64,000 nucleotides of DNA from Halichondria panicea (GCF_963675165.1 NC_087379.1:4481442-4545441), one strand, 5' to 3'. Shown: positions 48,401-58,531, numbered from the stretch's first letter. The notes: generated from the sequence alone by a model not told the origin. A program made the numbers and translations.

Positions 48401-51400
48401 ATCCTAAAAAATGAAAGCACCGCGGGTGCTGATGCCTTGGTGGAGGTGCCAAAGCTACATAACATACACACATTGATTTATATCATTAATTTTGCTGCAA
48501 GCAACCGAAACTTGCATATCTATAGCAACTAGAGCACTAAAGTGCTAACCTTCGGCTCTTGACAGGATCTACAGCTACAGGTGTATAGCAACCAAAAGAG
48601 TGTTATACAATGCTGGCTAAGCAGCAAGAGGCAACATGTATAGTACATGAATTGTAGACAAGACTGAATATTAGACTCACAGCAAACTTACAAAGGCAGC
48701 AAAGAAGCCTGGAGTCTCTAATTTATAGCTCCTGTGGGGCATGCTCTGGGGCAGAAATAAGTCAGTAAAGAGGTATTTTAGCTTTCTACTTTAGTGACCC
48801 TGTTCCCTTGTTTCTGGTACGGGATCACCTCAGGTGTAAATACGTAGTTTACCTCGAATAAAGGCTGCGTGTAATTAGCTAGCTAGCTGCCAACGTGCAA
48901 GTTCAAGCTTCCATACCAAAACATTTTGTCAAATGTATGTAAAAAATATGTTAAAGTATGTTAAAGTTGTCCTCAAATATTTAATCTACAAGTATACAAA
49001 TGCACTAAAAAGTGAGACAAAAACACACAATTCGTACTTCAAACGCTAAAAAAGAAGGAATTTTACCTAAAAATAATTTTAGTGTGCTCTCTATTGTCTA
49101 ATCTAGCTATTACTCTTTCCAATGATACCCCACATGCCATTTCTACATCAGCTGGATACAGTGTTTTTCAGGCTTGAGTGATGACAGTTTTACCATTGAC
49201 TGCCCCATACTTTACATTATAAATTTTTGTGGGAAGGGTGTTTACCTTTAGTATGGTGCTGTCTAGCCTTGAGACCACGCCGATTAAAATACGGCCTGGT
49301 CCTCTATTGCATGGGTGATAGTGCACATGCACAAACTGAGTTACCCAGAATCTGGGTAACTCGTATACTTTATAGTAAACCTTTGTAAAATTATACCGTA
49401 AACTAGTTTGTTTACTAGTTTCTTTCCGTATTATTTTTAACAAATACTTGTCTCCTGTGAAGCTGTGGCTTATGCTCTCTATTGCGTTGTCAAAAAGGCT
49501 CTGGCCCTCTATGGTGTTGTCGAGAAAGCTTGCACACTAGTCTGAAGCCAGAAGAAGTTCTCGTTTGTACAAAAACCAAGTTTTGTCTACAATAGAAAGA
49601 CAAGAGCGCAGTTATAGTCCAAATAACGAGCAAGAAACTTACATTGTGAGTGTTGTTGGCCCTGTCTTAAGGTATTCATACTCTGTCTCAGCTTTTTCTC
49701 TTTTGCAGATTCAAAGAAGTATAATTATTGTCGATTTGATTGCTATTCTAGGATTACGAAGATGTGAATGACATCAAACATCAAAACCACAAGTATAATA
49801 ATAGAACATTTGTTGCGTTAATTTATAAGAGCTGTAAGTACTTAAAGCAAGCATTCTTGGTATTTATAGGTATTTATATGCACCTAAGTACCTTCCAGAG
49901 GGCCAAATGAAGAGATATCCGTTGTAAAAGTTCATACAAGCTAAGAGTTTAAACGGTGGTATCTAAAAATACACAGAGAGCTATAGCTGCAACTGGCTTG
50001 ACTTTTTCCGCTTCGTTTGGCCCTGCCCTACCTTTCTTTAATTGGATAGAGCCCCCAGTTAAACATTTTCTGGTTTATCCACACACTAAAATTTGACCCA
50101 AGAAAACAACTTGTTTGATGCTCCATAAAACATAGTGATAATGATATTCATACTTTATATCTTTCGCATAGGTGAAACACAATACCCTAACCTTAACATA
50201 GCACCTGTAAGGATTTTTCTAATTATGGTTTTTATTGATAGACCCAACAGGATATGCCTGATAACGCACAGTAAAATAGTGCTGACCGTGCATAAAATGC
50301 TTGCTGAGTCAACACAAATGAGTTGCCTCTATAATGATATTCATGCCTGTCATATGATTTTGTACCACGGACAAACAAAGTACAGTACAACAGGATGCAC
50401 TGTAACATGGCAAGTACAGAGTGCAGCACAACAGATATGAGCTGTACCATGACAAGTACACAGTACAGTACAACAGATATGAGCTGTACCATGACCAGGA
50501 CAAAGTGAAGTACAATAGGTATGTTACCATGACAAGTACAGAAGACTCTCGCTAATTCGGCTCTCCGAATTACGGTCACCTCGATGTAATGGTCGCTTTG
50601 TTTAGCACGATTGCTAGCTTGATAAAAAACTTGCCCTAAATTGCAGCCATCTCACTATTCCATATACTGCTTAGCTCAAACCAGATTTAAAATGTAATTT
50701 AACGGTTGGATATGACGTTTTAGGTGTGGTTCGGCAGATTACACTTCAATAGAGAGCATAATGATTCAGACAGAACCGCTATTTAACGGCGGTTACTTTT
50801 GAAATGCAGCCACCTCTCTATTTACAGATAAACTGCATTGTCCCAAGGGTGACCGAATTAACGAGAGTCTGTCTATACTGTAGTCCAAAGTGCAAGTGTG
50901 CTGAACCAGAGGAGGTACGGCACGAAGTGATGTCAAAATACGTAGAACTTCTATTGCGATATATTTATAACCACATAAAATCTAAATGAAGCCATAATTG
51001 ACCACATAACTTCCGGGGCCGAACTCAACACAAATAAATTAGTACGGAACACAAGTATATAGCAAGGTATAGTTTCTAAATGGCTGAACACAGTGACAAA
51101 AATAAATAGTAGATATCTCGTCAGTTCACTCACTCCGATACCTATCGACTATAAATAGAACCAAATTATTATCATAATTATGGGCAGTAGGAATGAGAGG
51201 GCCTGATGTGCGACACTATAGAATGATATAATGTACAGTTACACATTGATATCATAATTACCTCAGAGAGGGAAGGCCATGAAATCACTACAGCAAGGAA
51301 CACAGTCTAATATTCCATGGAGATAATCTCTAACAGGAAGTACACCCACACACTTAACAACATTCACACCCTTTGACCAGTCTATAAAAGTTGAAAAAAA

Positions 51401-54400
51401 TTTAATGTACTCAACACATCTGAAGATCTCCTATCAGCACTATTAAAACAATGCAATTCGTTGTTCTTTCATCACTTCTGTTTATGCTGGGCATTGCCCA
51501 CGCAGAGATTGCCATGTCTCCAACAGATACGGCTATCTCCACTATCAACAAGGCTGCACAACTAGCATCAACCATGACAACTACCGACACTCGAGCCAGG
51601 AGATCCGTAAATCTCAGACAACTATCCAATGAAGAGTTCAATCAATGTCAAACAATAGCTAATAGGGTTGTCTGTGAGACAGGCCTTCAGGAGGACCTTT
51701 ACACTCTGGCACTGGAATGCCAGCAGCAAGACACCGCTACTGCAGCTCAGTTTATTTGTGGAATCAATAATGAGAATGGTCTATACTGCGGTCAAGGATT
51801 GGAGATAAGCCAACAGTTTGAAGAAGAAACATCGTCCAATTGCCGATCGTTTTCGTCTTGCTCATCCAGCTGTCAAAACTCGATCACCCGTATTCGAGAC
51901 CAACTAGGTTGTTGTTCTAGTCACTGGACAAATTTGTTTGCTGGCAGCCGAAAAAACCTTGATGGGGCACTCTGGTCAGTTTGTGGTGTGAGCACAGGTG
52001 AACTGTGCCCTATCCCAACATACAACTCCACCGTTACATCCCGATTTTGCACACTAGCCGAAACCAATCGAATCCTCTTCTCTCGCCGATGCATGCAGAG
52101 TACATCAGGAATAACAGTCGAAACACTTGCTAACACTACTGGCTGTGGAGGAGTAGCCAAGATCCATGTTGAAACATGCAGTGTCAATTCTAACGGAGAT
52201 TTCTGCAGTCTAAAAACTGATCAAAGGACGGTAACAAACATGATCGAAATCTGTGCACAAAACGTAGTCTCTGGAACTGGTTGTTCTTTTGCATGCAGAT
52301 CTTCTATGATTGCACTTCGTAACGAGTTTGGATGCTGTATCAACAGTCTTTTCAATGGTACTACCATTCGAGTTGTTCAAATACCAGGCGCAAATCAAGT
52401 ACTTCGATTCTTCACCAACAGTTTCTGGTCGAGATGCAATGTTTCTCCTCCTGGTATGTGTGAGAGCCCTCTGTTGTTGCCCGAGATTAGAGACAATGGA
52501 GGAGTCAAGACCAGTGGTGTGATCAGCATAGTGCTGATAGTTGCACTAGCTGCTTTGTTTCTTTGAGACACTAAAACATACAGTGTAGCTATATAACTAT
52601 GTAAGAACTACACACTATATGTAATAAACGTTATTAAAAATTGGTGCATAATTATAGTGTGATGTACTTTATAAATTGATTAACTGATATCACGATTTTG
52701 TTCGTTCTACCACTGGAAATTCTGTGGGCAGACAAATACGCATAATCAATGGACTCTAGCTACATGTAAGGAGAGCTCTGAAGTTTTGTCCTATAATTTA
52801 TAGGCTATACAAAAATAGTTAAAGTCTAAACACAAGTTCTAAACTAGTAATCCCCCCCTCCCCCCCCCCCCCCCTAGGATCTGGTAGATTTATTAATATT
52901 TGAATTGCTATAATTCTAATGACTTGTGAGCTAGAATTGCACTAGAATTGATCTCTAAGGCCATCAAAGATTCCTGGGCCATTAAGCTACGCCCCTGTAG
53001 TGTGCACATACATTTGTATCACAGTGTAAGCAACTAACAACATTCGCACGCTAAAACAATAGTATGGTTTCAAGATGATACTTATGTGCATCTGAAGACC
53101 TCTTGTTAGTATTACAAGCAACGTAATTTTTGCCATACCAGCAATAATAAATTATTATATACAGTGTATGAGGCACACTGATAACTCAATTATGGCTCAC
53201 TCTCAAGTCGGATCTAAAATATAAAGCTATAATAATTATACTGCAAAACAACTAGCCTCGATTCCAGGCCAAGTTGTTTCTAGCTAGGCCTGGTGTTGAT
53301 TGTATTTGGGCGTGGTTAGGAACCAAAAAACAAGAAGCAGACAGATTTACAAGAATAACAGTCGGTTCTAAAATGTATAGAGCTATAATAATTATACTGC
53401 AAAACACATCTAATACTCACATACATGTAGTTCGTTTTATGTACACATGAACTGACCTTTGGCCCTATTAGTCCAGGTGAGTCACCTAGCAGCTGGTTGA
53501 GTTCCGCCAGGGCAGTACGTAGGTACCGTCTCCTCTCTCGATGGAACGGGCCACTGGAGGGGAGGGGTTATCAGGGTGTCAATAACACATTTGTAGTTTT
53601 AAAGTATACAGTACGTGGAACCTCAATTATCCGTACACCTTCTAGAGGCAGGCCGGATAACTGAATAACCACTTAATTGACAAACAGCATGCTACATGGT
53701 TGTCTGCGCATGCGCAGAAGATAAGCAGGCATATCTCCATAGTAACAGCTGTAATATGCATTTAAAGGACACACCCATTTTCTAAAAGAAAATTGCCAAA
53801 CTGAGGTTCCGGATAATGGAGGTTAACCTTTTGCGTAAAGACCGTTTAAAAGGTTTTCGCAGATTTAATTTCCGCAGAATAGCAGTTTGCATGCATGCAA
53901 TATTAAATTCGTGGGTATAAATGTTAACGGTACATGCTTAATCAGCGAAAACCACGATCTTTATACCCTCGAAGTAATACGGTATGTAACCAGGAGTTAT
54001 AAAACGTACCTACCATGGACATTATGATATAATCGTAACAGCTATAACCAAACAGATGAGACTATAGTTGCAAGCGAAATTGTACACTGTGTAAAGTAAA
54101 TGTACAAGCATTACAAAGTATGAAGCAGTCACACAACACTCTTGATTCTTGAGTGTCAGCACAATCAACGTTTCCAGCTATACACAATACACACGATAGG
54201 CAAGCACTAAATGAACTCACGCATTCTGCATTGCTTGTCCCAGTGCGTCAGTTGCTTCTGATGCTCTTTTCCGATCCCTGTAATACAACAAAGTGTAATT
54301 AATAAACACGAGCAAACTAACTATACATAAAAGCCAGTGTACAGGGAGTTATGCTGTGACTGCAAGCATGGGTGTATGTTTCTCGCCTATACATTTACAT

Positions 54401-57400
54401 TGTCATACTTATGTGCATGATATACAGACCTCTCGAAAAAGATTAACTTTTTAGCCTAATTTGTATAGCATGACACTGGACTGAGTGTAAAAAACTGTAA
54501 ACTAGGAACTGTGCCCCTGAAATGCAAGCAGACTCCTTGACTCAATAGGTTGGTACATGTAAGCTATGAGTATCATCATGTACTCCTAATACAGGATGTC
54601 AGCCTGGGTAGGGAAAGAGTAACAATTAATGGCCATAAGGTGAGTGATGTTTAGGGGAGTTTGTTCGTTGCAATCAGAACACCACATTTGTCATGATAAC
54701 AGCAGGTCCCGATATCAGATATTTGTTCTAGAGGGGATTACAAGGTGTCCCCCTGCCTCTGTGTGAAACCCTGACACTAGAATACCATAGAGCAGATCGA
54801 CTCACTCTTTTGCCTTTGATTCTCCCAGTATCTTCTCGTAGACAGAGTGTATGGGGATACTCTCATCCCTGAACAGTGTGAGAGCGTAACCATCTTGTAA
54901 CGCTAGCTTCCAGATGTCACTGGCCCCAGGAGCATTCAGCTGACTATAACACAGTAAGAACCCAACTGTGTGTGTGTGTGGGTGGGGGGGTGTCATCTAA
55001 ATGGTACATAAAGGAATACAATTTGCAACAGAATCCAAAGTGTATTACGCAAAAAATGGTCATGATAACTGAAGAGGAATTAATCTGTAAAAGTATAATT
55101 AAATGATGTACAACATCGCAGTAGTATCACACCAATTTTGTACTGTACTGTACTGTACTGTGTACCCACTAAATAGAGAACAGTACAAGGTGCGTTGTCA
55201 GACCAACGCTCACTCACAGAGGATCCATCGATGTATGGTCTCCAAAGAGAGGAATTCGCAGGGCAGGTTCCCGCTGAGGGTGGGCTGGAGCATCAGCTGT
55301 GGCGCCTGACTGAGTGAGAGGACATTCTGTTTGCGCAGCTGGTCCGCCGGAAGGTTACGGTTCAGGTAGATCTTGGGCAGTGACATCAGTGCTTGGAGAA
55401 CAACCTGAGGGTAGTGGGTTAATTTGTATACAGTATAATGGTCGGTAAAGTCTTTACATGTACATGTAGCTAAAAAGATAATGTACATGCAAGTAGTATT
55501 ACATGTACAAGTACGTCATAGTACTTTGTAATAATTGTAACTGTACACCTAGTTATGCTAGAAGGCCACAAATCCCCATATGTGTACAGTCATATACTTT
55601 ATACATGTATCTCATTCACAATGCAACATTTCTACGAGTATTGTACAATTTACTGCGAGTACAGCAATTCTATTTGACACAGACTCTTATTGTATTCATT
55701 GTTAATGCTTTGCGTTTTAAAGTATCCAGGAAGAGCAACAAAGTCATCACGTACGTATATATATCTGTAATAAAACAGCCACAAATATGAAACAATATTC
55801 TTAACCAGTGATAGTGTAACAGTGTGTGAACTGACCTTTCCAAGCGGTACGAACTCCTCGGTCATCTTTCTGATGGGGTGGTCATAATCGACAATCATCT
55901 GTCCTAGTCGGGGGAAGTGGGAGTCCATCGATCCCCTCGTGTTCTCGTGGGCCACATTGAACAGACCTGTAGCGAGGGAGACAACTATTCATAATAGGTC
56001 TTCGTGGTGCTACAGTCAATAACTGGTTATGTTGAGGCTATCCATGCTGTAAATGCAGTGCTATGGCAGGCAGGTGAGCACTCTCAGAATCACAAACAGA
56101 CAACAACACAAACAAAAACATTTACTGGCTACTATGTACGCGGCTCAAGTTAACATGTACGCACCGACAATGGCCCTCCTGTCATCGACTTGCCCCATGA
56201 GGATCATGATGGAGGCGTACAGTACGACTAGGTCCAATAGGGAGCGGGTCAGGTCATAGTTCAGCGCCTGTGGGGGGCAGTACATGATAAGAGTGAGAGT
56301 AAGAGTGGATCTACGTATCAAATAGGAGGAGTATTTGATTTTAGAATTTACTTTCCTAAAAGAAGCTTTAATAACGTAGGATTTAGGTTTATTCTTGGGA
56401 CTTCCCCTTGGGCTTACCTACAGTGTACTCAACCTCCAGTACATGACACACAATTACAGCTACTTTAGTATACTTTATTCAGAAAAACAAGCCAACACTC
56501 ACAAATTAAGTACGTATCAGTTGAACGTCTATTCCCTTTTAATGGATTACTGCATGAGAGCTAATGGTGTATACTCAACACCCACACAACTCACAATATC
56601 AAAGTGGAACTGTGACGTGGCGAGTGAGGTGATCACTTCATTGGTGACGTCTTTGAACTCCATTACATCTACAAACGTGAAGTAGTAGTTTGGCAGTTGG
56701 GAGAGGATGTCCTTCTGGAAGCTACTAATGGCCGTCAGGTGGCTCTTGTCCTGAGAACAAAGGTACATAAAGCTGTTAGGGGCACAAATAATAGCGGATA
56801 CACAGTTTAGTAAGTGACATGTCGCTTGTACTAGAATCAGCAAGTTGATTGGCTTCTAACTATTCACAGTAGGTAATGACGTGGTGATTAGCGAGGTTTC
56901 TATATCAATGCCCAATACTACTTGTGTGAATCAGGTATTACATGTATGTACATGCATGAATACTGCTGCGCCACATACTGAAAGTAGATTATTGCGGTGA
57001 AGCTAGAAAATATTTCACTTTTCAAAAATTGAACTTCTAAAAATCTAAACTAGGAGATAGCCCACTACAATGTATGTACAACAGAATCCTCTGACTTGTG
57101 TACATATTATACCAACACAATACCTTGACCAGGTGCTATGGCAACCTTACAGCCCTCTAGTGACACATGTCAGAAAGGTAGACTAACAGGGGCTTCAATC
57201 CCATAATACTAAGCCTAAATGACAAATGTTTGTAAAATGTACATGCCTCACAATGACATCATCATCCCATGGACGTTCAACGAGCTCTATAAATTCGTAC
57301 AGTGCTTCAATTGTATGACAATACACTGTATACCTTAAGTTTAACAGGTGCTAGTACAAGCAGAGAAACTAATACACAAGCTCCATGAATATTATGTGAA

Positions 57401-58531
57401 GTTGTGCGCATCATCAACTAAGGTATCACTTACTTTGGTGTCGACATTTGGAAACTTTTTGACAATCTGCTTAGTGGCTGACTCCAGCTGCTTCTCTCCT
57501 AAGCAAGACGGACGAGTGCTACTGTCCGAACATGACTGTGTGTGTGTGGGGGGGGGGGTTAGTAAATAAGTGTGCATGATTCTTTACGCATAACAGGCCT
57601 GAGGGTTGTGTGCAATAGTATAATTATGACATCATACGTATTTACATTACACAATATGTGTGTATTGATCATGGAACTCCCATAGGTAATGAAGAGTATG
57701 TTGCCAAGCAGACCCTCCAAATAAGGAGATGCTGTACAAGAGTCAGAACAACAGTGCTGTTGCTCTAAGCTAATTCTTGCATATGCCACTGGAACTCGTT
57801 TCAGTATAAACGTCAACAACGTAGTGTCAGTACTAGACAATACTCTAGAGCCATCACCGATACTTTCAGACATGTCTACAGCTTAATACAATATGCATAT
57901 GATGGTATACTGATTGATACTGTGCCCCGCCCCCACCAGCAGCAACACACGTGTAGTGTTGGTAATGACACTAGCAGTTGTAAAAATAGTGAGCTCAGCT
58001 CTCGAGAAAATTTGGGAAACGCATAGTCTTAAATAATGTAAGGCAGTATTACGTATACTGAATGGGGGTGTGTGCATGTGATGCGAAGACAACAGACAAT
58101 ACTAGTACAAGAATAAGCAAAGAACAAAGAATAAAGTAAATAGAGATAAATTTGTAATGTTATATTGTCCACTACATCAGAATTTACGGCCTCCGAGGAC
58201 GACGGCAGGCCAAGGATGGTTTTACAATAATGCGTACTATACCAAGATGTCACCATAAAATGTATGTATGACCACACCCATAAACAAAATTGGGTTTACT
58301 CCTATAAATCTTGTAGCTAAATGTCTAGTCTATGGGCTCAGCACTAGGGGTCACTGACTATGAACCAAGTCATCAATTACATTACAGTGTTTAGTTACAG
58401 TGTTTAGACACACTCACCTTCTTAATGTTGTAGACCCTGGTTAGGATCCCCTGTCCTCGCTCCAGAAGGATGGTTAGCTTCTCAGCGAACTTCCTATCCC
58501 CCACAGAGGTGGCAGACTGTGCTCGATGCAT
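36297..58531 (-). CDS. NCKAP1: NCKAP1 (Nap1/HEM), complete gene, 27 exons, WAVE complex subunit
   Basis: The start ATG is at 58531 ([20 protein letters not shown]). Exons: 58418-58531, 57434-57535, 56595-56750, 56165-56267, 55836-55966, 55218-55404, 54806-54965, 54221-54277, 53457-53553, 43424-43586, 43116-43207, 42814-42986, 42439-42558, 42003-42135, 41649-41804, 41181-41281, 40895-41026, 40489-40707, 40115-40236, 39564-39634, 39260-39380, 39042-39202, 37727-37808, 37336-37559, 37019-37114, 36644-36745 and 36297-36338 (stop). All phases agree; total about 1,141 residues, close to animal NCKAP1 (about 1,128). Conserved blocks include [44 protein letters not shown] and [11 protein letters not shown]. 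The product pairs with CYFIP in the WAVE regulatory complex, linking Rac signalling to Arp2/3 actin assembly. Intron 9 (about 9.9 kb) contains two cysteine-rich genes on the other strand. Several acceptors are preceded by (CA)n tracts. Confidence 0.95.
36350..36418. repeat. (GT)n microsatellite in last NCKAP1 intron, copy 2
   Basis: It is longer than in copy 1 and has fewer GCGT units at its end. On the gene strand it is the CA tract before the final acceptor. Confidence 0.95.
37892..38922. mobile_element. hAT-like element relic in NCKAP1 intron 22 (copy 2)
   Basis: Collinear with 14862-15892 at a constant offset of 23,030, with the same ends, internal tandem duplication, family M repeat and minisatellite. 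Confidence 0.6.
38678..38842 (+). repeat. 59-bp minisatellite, copy 2
   Basis: Same three units as 15648-15812; unit number and sequence are unchanged between the copies. Confidence 0.92.
43587..46069. other. Intron 9 of NCKAP1, part without genes
   Basis: It corresponds to 20530-23801. It has a 36-40 bp tandem duplication near 44455-44530 not present in copy 1. About 44675-45374 is not homologous to copy 1 and includes an inverted repeat O copy (about 45260-45340). Confidence 0.55.
45777..46014 (+). repeat. 119-bp tandem duplication, copy 2 only
   Basis: Units begin at cagaacaca at 45777 and 45896 and differ by a few bases. Copy 1 has one unit (about 23100-23220). It lies just upstream of the cysteine-rich gene 2 promoter. 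Confidence 0.9.
46070..46077 (+). promoter_or_regulatory. TATA box of cysteine-rich gene 2
   Basis: tataaaaa lies 68 bp before the intervening 5' leader ends at the ATG (46145). Sequence upstream of about 46028 is not the usual one, because about 526 bp present in gene 1 is missing here. Confidence 0.55.
46145..47260 (+). CDS. Secreted cysteine-rich two-repeat protein, gene 2 (371 aa)
   Basis: Same plan as gene 1: signal peptide, RARR site, two cysteine repeats each with a GCC pair and an FWS-x-C segment, and a hydrophobic C-terminus ([19 protein letters not shown]). It is nested in intron 9 of NCKAP1, on the opposite strand. Substitutions shared with gene 3 but not gene 1 are spread along the whole coding region ([43 protein letters not shown]), although its flanks pair with gene 1. 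It has private changes such as RVGCETG and CSSVCRSS. No introns and no frame breaks. Family unrecognised. Confidence 0.85.
   Translation: MQFVVLSSFLFMLGIAHAEIAMSPTDTAISTINKAAQLASTMTTTDTRARRSVNLRRLSNKEFNQCQTIANRVGCETGLQEDLYTLALECQQQDTATVAQFICGINNENGLYCGQGLEISQQFEEETSSNCRSLSSCSSSCQNSITRIRDQLGCCSGHWTNSLAGSQTNLDGAFWSVCGVSTGELCPIPTYNSTVTSRFCTLAETNRILFSRRCMQSTSGIAVETLANTTGCGGVAKIHVEICSVNSNGDFCSLKTDQSTVTNMIENCAQNVVSGTGCSSVCRSSMIALRNEFGCCINSLFNGTTIRVAPISGANQVLQFFTNSFWSRCNVSPPGMCESPLLLPEIRDNGGVKTSGVISIVLIVALAALFL
47531..47690. mobile_element. Short foldback MITE, copy 2
   Basis: Equivalent of 25291-25451. Ends are tagaacacctagccaa and ttggctaagtgtgttcta, slightly more eroded. Confidence 0.78.
48413..48528 (+). 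repeat. Truncated family A end at right edge of copy 2
   Basis: 'cgcgggtgctgatgccttgg' marks family A. It is shorter than at 26175, and homology with copy 1 ends just beyond it. Confidence 0.58.
49340..49360. repeat. Perfect 21-bp palindrome
   Basis: The arms gttacccaga and tctgggtaac pair around one base. The surrounding 49195-49400 looks like part of an uncharacterised dispersed repeat. Confidence 0.8.
49565..50200. repeat. Repeat block shared with 26815-26925 and 1505-2125
   Basis: The first 110 bp ('agaaagacaagagcgcag', 'gagtgttgttggccctgtct') match 26815-26925. From about 49680 it matches repeat L near the window start. The two were fused or co-inserted. Confidence 0.6.
50375..50538 (+). 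repeat. Degenerate ~51-bp tandem repeat
   Basis: 'agtacaacagatatgagctg' and 'taccatgacaagtaca' recur three times with a period of about 50 bp. Antisense frames here look repetitive for the same reason. Confidence 0.75.
50539..50880. mobile_element. Pogo-like MITE, second copy
   Basis: cagaagactctcgctaattc at the left is inverted at the right (gaattaacgagagtctg). Same family as 30781-31199, with 'aagggtgaccg' shared near the right end. Confidence 0.62.
51383..51390 (+). promoter_or_regulatory. TATA box of cysteine-rich gene 3
   Basis: tataaaag lies 61 bp before the ATG at 51451. Upstream sequence to about 51180 resembles the gene 1 flank at 23560-23800 ('caggaagtacaccca', 'gatatcataatta'), which gene 2 has lost. 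Confidence 0.6.
51451..52566 (+). CDS. Secreted cysteine-rich two-repeat protein, gene 3 (371 aa)
   Basis: Full-length, intronless and collinear with genes 1 and 2: signal peptide, RARR, paired cysteine repeats with GCC and FWS-x-C elements, NNTT-type glycosylation sites and a hydrophobic C-terminal tail identical to that of gene 2. It lies outside the 19-kb duplication but inside NCKAP1 intron 9. Private differences include [14 protein letters not shown] and [10 protein letters not shown] possible polyadenylation signal (aataaa at about 52624) follows the stop. Cysteine positions are conserved in all three genes, which argues for a maintained disulfide fold. Function unknown. Confidence 0.85.
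   Translation: MQFVVLSSLLFMLGIAHAEIAMSPTDTAISTINKAAQLASTMTTTDTRARRSVNLRQLSNEEFNQCQTIANRVVCETGLQEDLYTLALECQQQDTATAAQFICGINNENGLYCGQGLEISQQFEEETSSNCRSFSSCSSSCQNSITRIRDQLGCCSSHWTNLFAGSRKNLDGALWSVCGVSTGELCPIPTYNSTVTSRFCTLAETNRILFSRRCMQSTSGITVETLANTTGCGGVAKIHVETCSVNSNGDFCSLKTDQRTVTNMIEICAQNVVSGTGCSFACRSSMIALRNEFGCCINSLFNGTTIRVVQIPGANQVLRFFTNSFWSRCNVSPPGMCESPLLLPEIRDNGGVKTSGVISIVLIVALAALFL
52852..52875. repeat. Poly-C tract
   Basis: A run of C interrupted by a single T. Its length is prone to sequencing error. Confidence 0.9.
52990..53140 (+). pseudogene. Probable decayed 5' end of a fourth cysteine-rich gene
   Basis: 'taacaacattcgcac' and, about 70 bp on, 'catctgaagacctcttgtta' match the promoter and leader of gene 3 ('taacaacattcacac', 'catctgaagatctcctatca') in the right order. 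The position of the start codon reads acg. The coding region does not follow. Short matches only, so this is tentative. Confidence 0.4.
53252..53300. repeat. Single terminus of the hAT-like family D
   Basis: tagcctcgattccaggcc matches the termini of 4806-5839. No partner end was found nearby. Confidence 0.5.
53609..53826. mobile_element. Pogo-like MITE relic in NCKAP1 intron 8
   Basis: 'gtggaacctcaattatccg' near the left is inverted as 'ctgaggttccggataatgg' near the right. It resembles the 60916 element in its 'gtggaacc' terminus. Confidence 0.55.

Larger units (their letters stand above)
31197..48528 (+). repeat. Segmental duplication, copy 2 (direct, ~17.3 kb)
   Basis: Partner of 7490-26442, with the same gene order and orientation. 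Copy 2 is continuous with NCKAP1 exons 1-9 and so looks like the parental locus. It lacks the insertion at 7773-8395 and the sequence equivalent to 23233-23758, and it has its own 119-bp tandem duplication at 45777. Confidence 0.9.
48529..51180. other. NCKAP1 intron 9 between cysteine-rich genes 2 and 3
   Basis: Mostly repeats: a perfect palindrome, gttacccagaatctgggtaac (21 bp, 49340-49360), a block shared with 26815-26925, repeat L (49680-50200), a tandem array (about 50375-50538) and a pogo-like MITE (50539-50880). No gene is supported. Confidence 0.6.

Noticed and set aside
50232-50579. 115-codon minus ORF with repeated [12 protein letters not shown]-type blocks
   Set aside because: Translation of the degenerate ~51-bp tandem repeat; no other support.
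55103-55309. Plus ORFs across NCKAP1 exons 3-6 (55103, 56053, 56395)
   Set aside because: Antisense to verified exons with matching splice sites on the minus strand.
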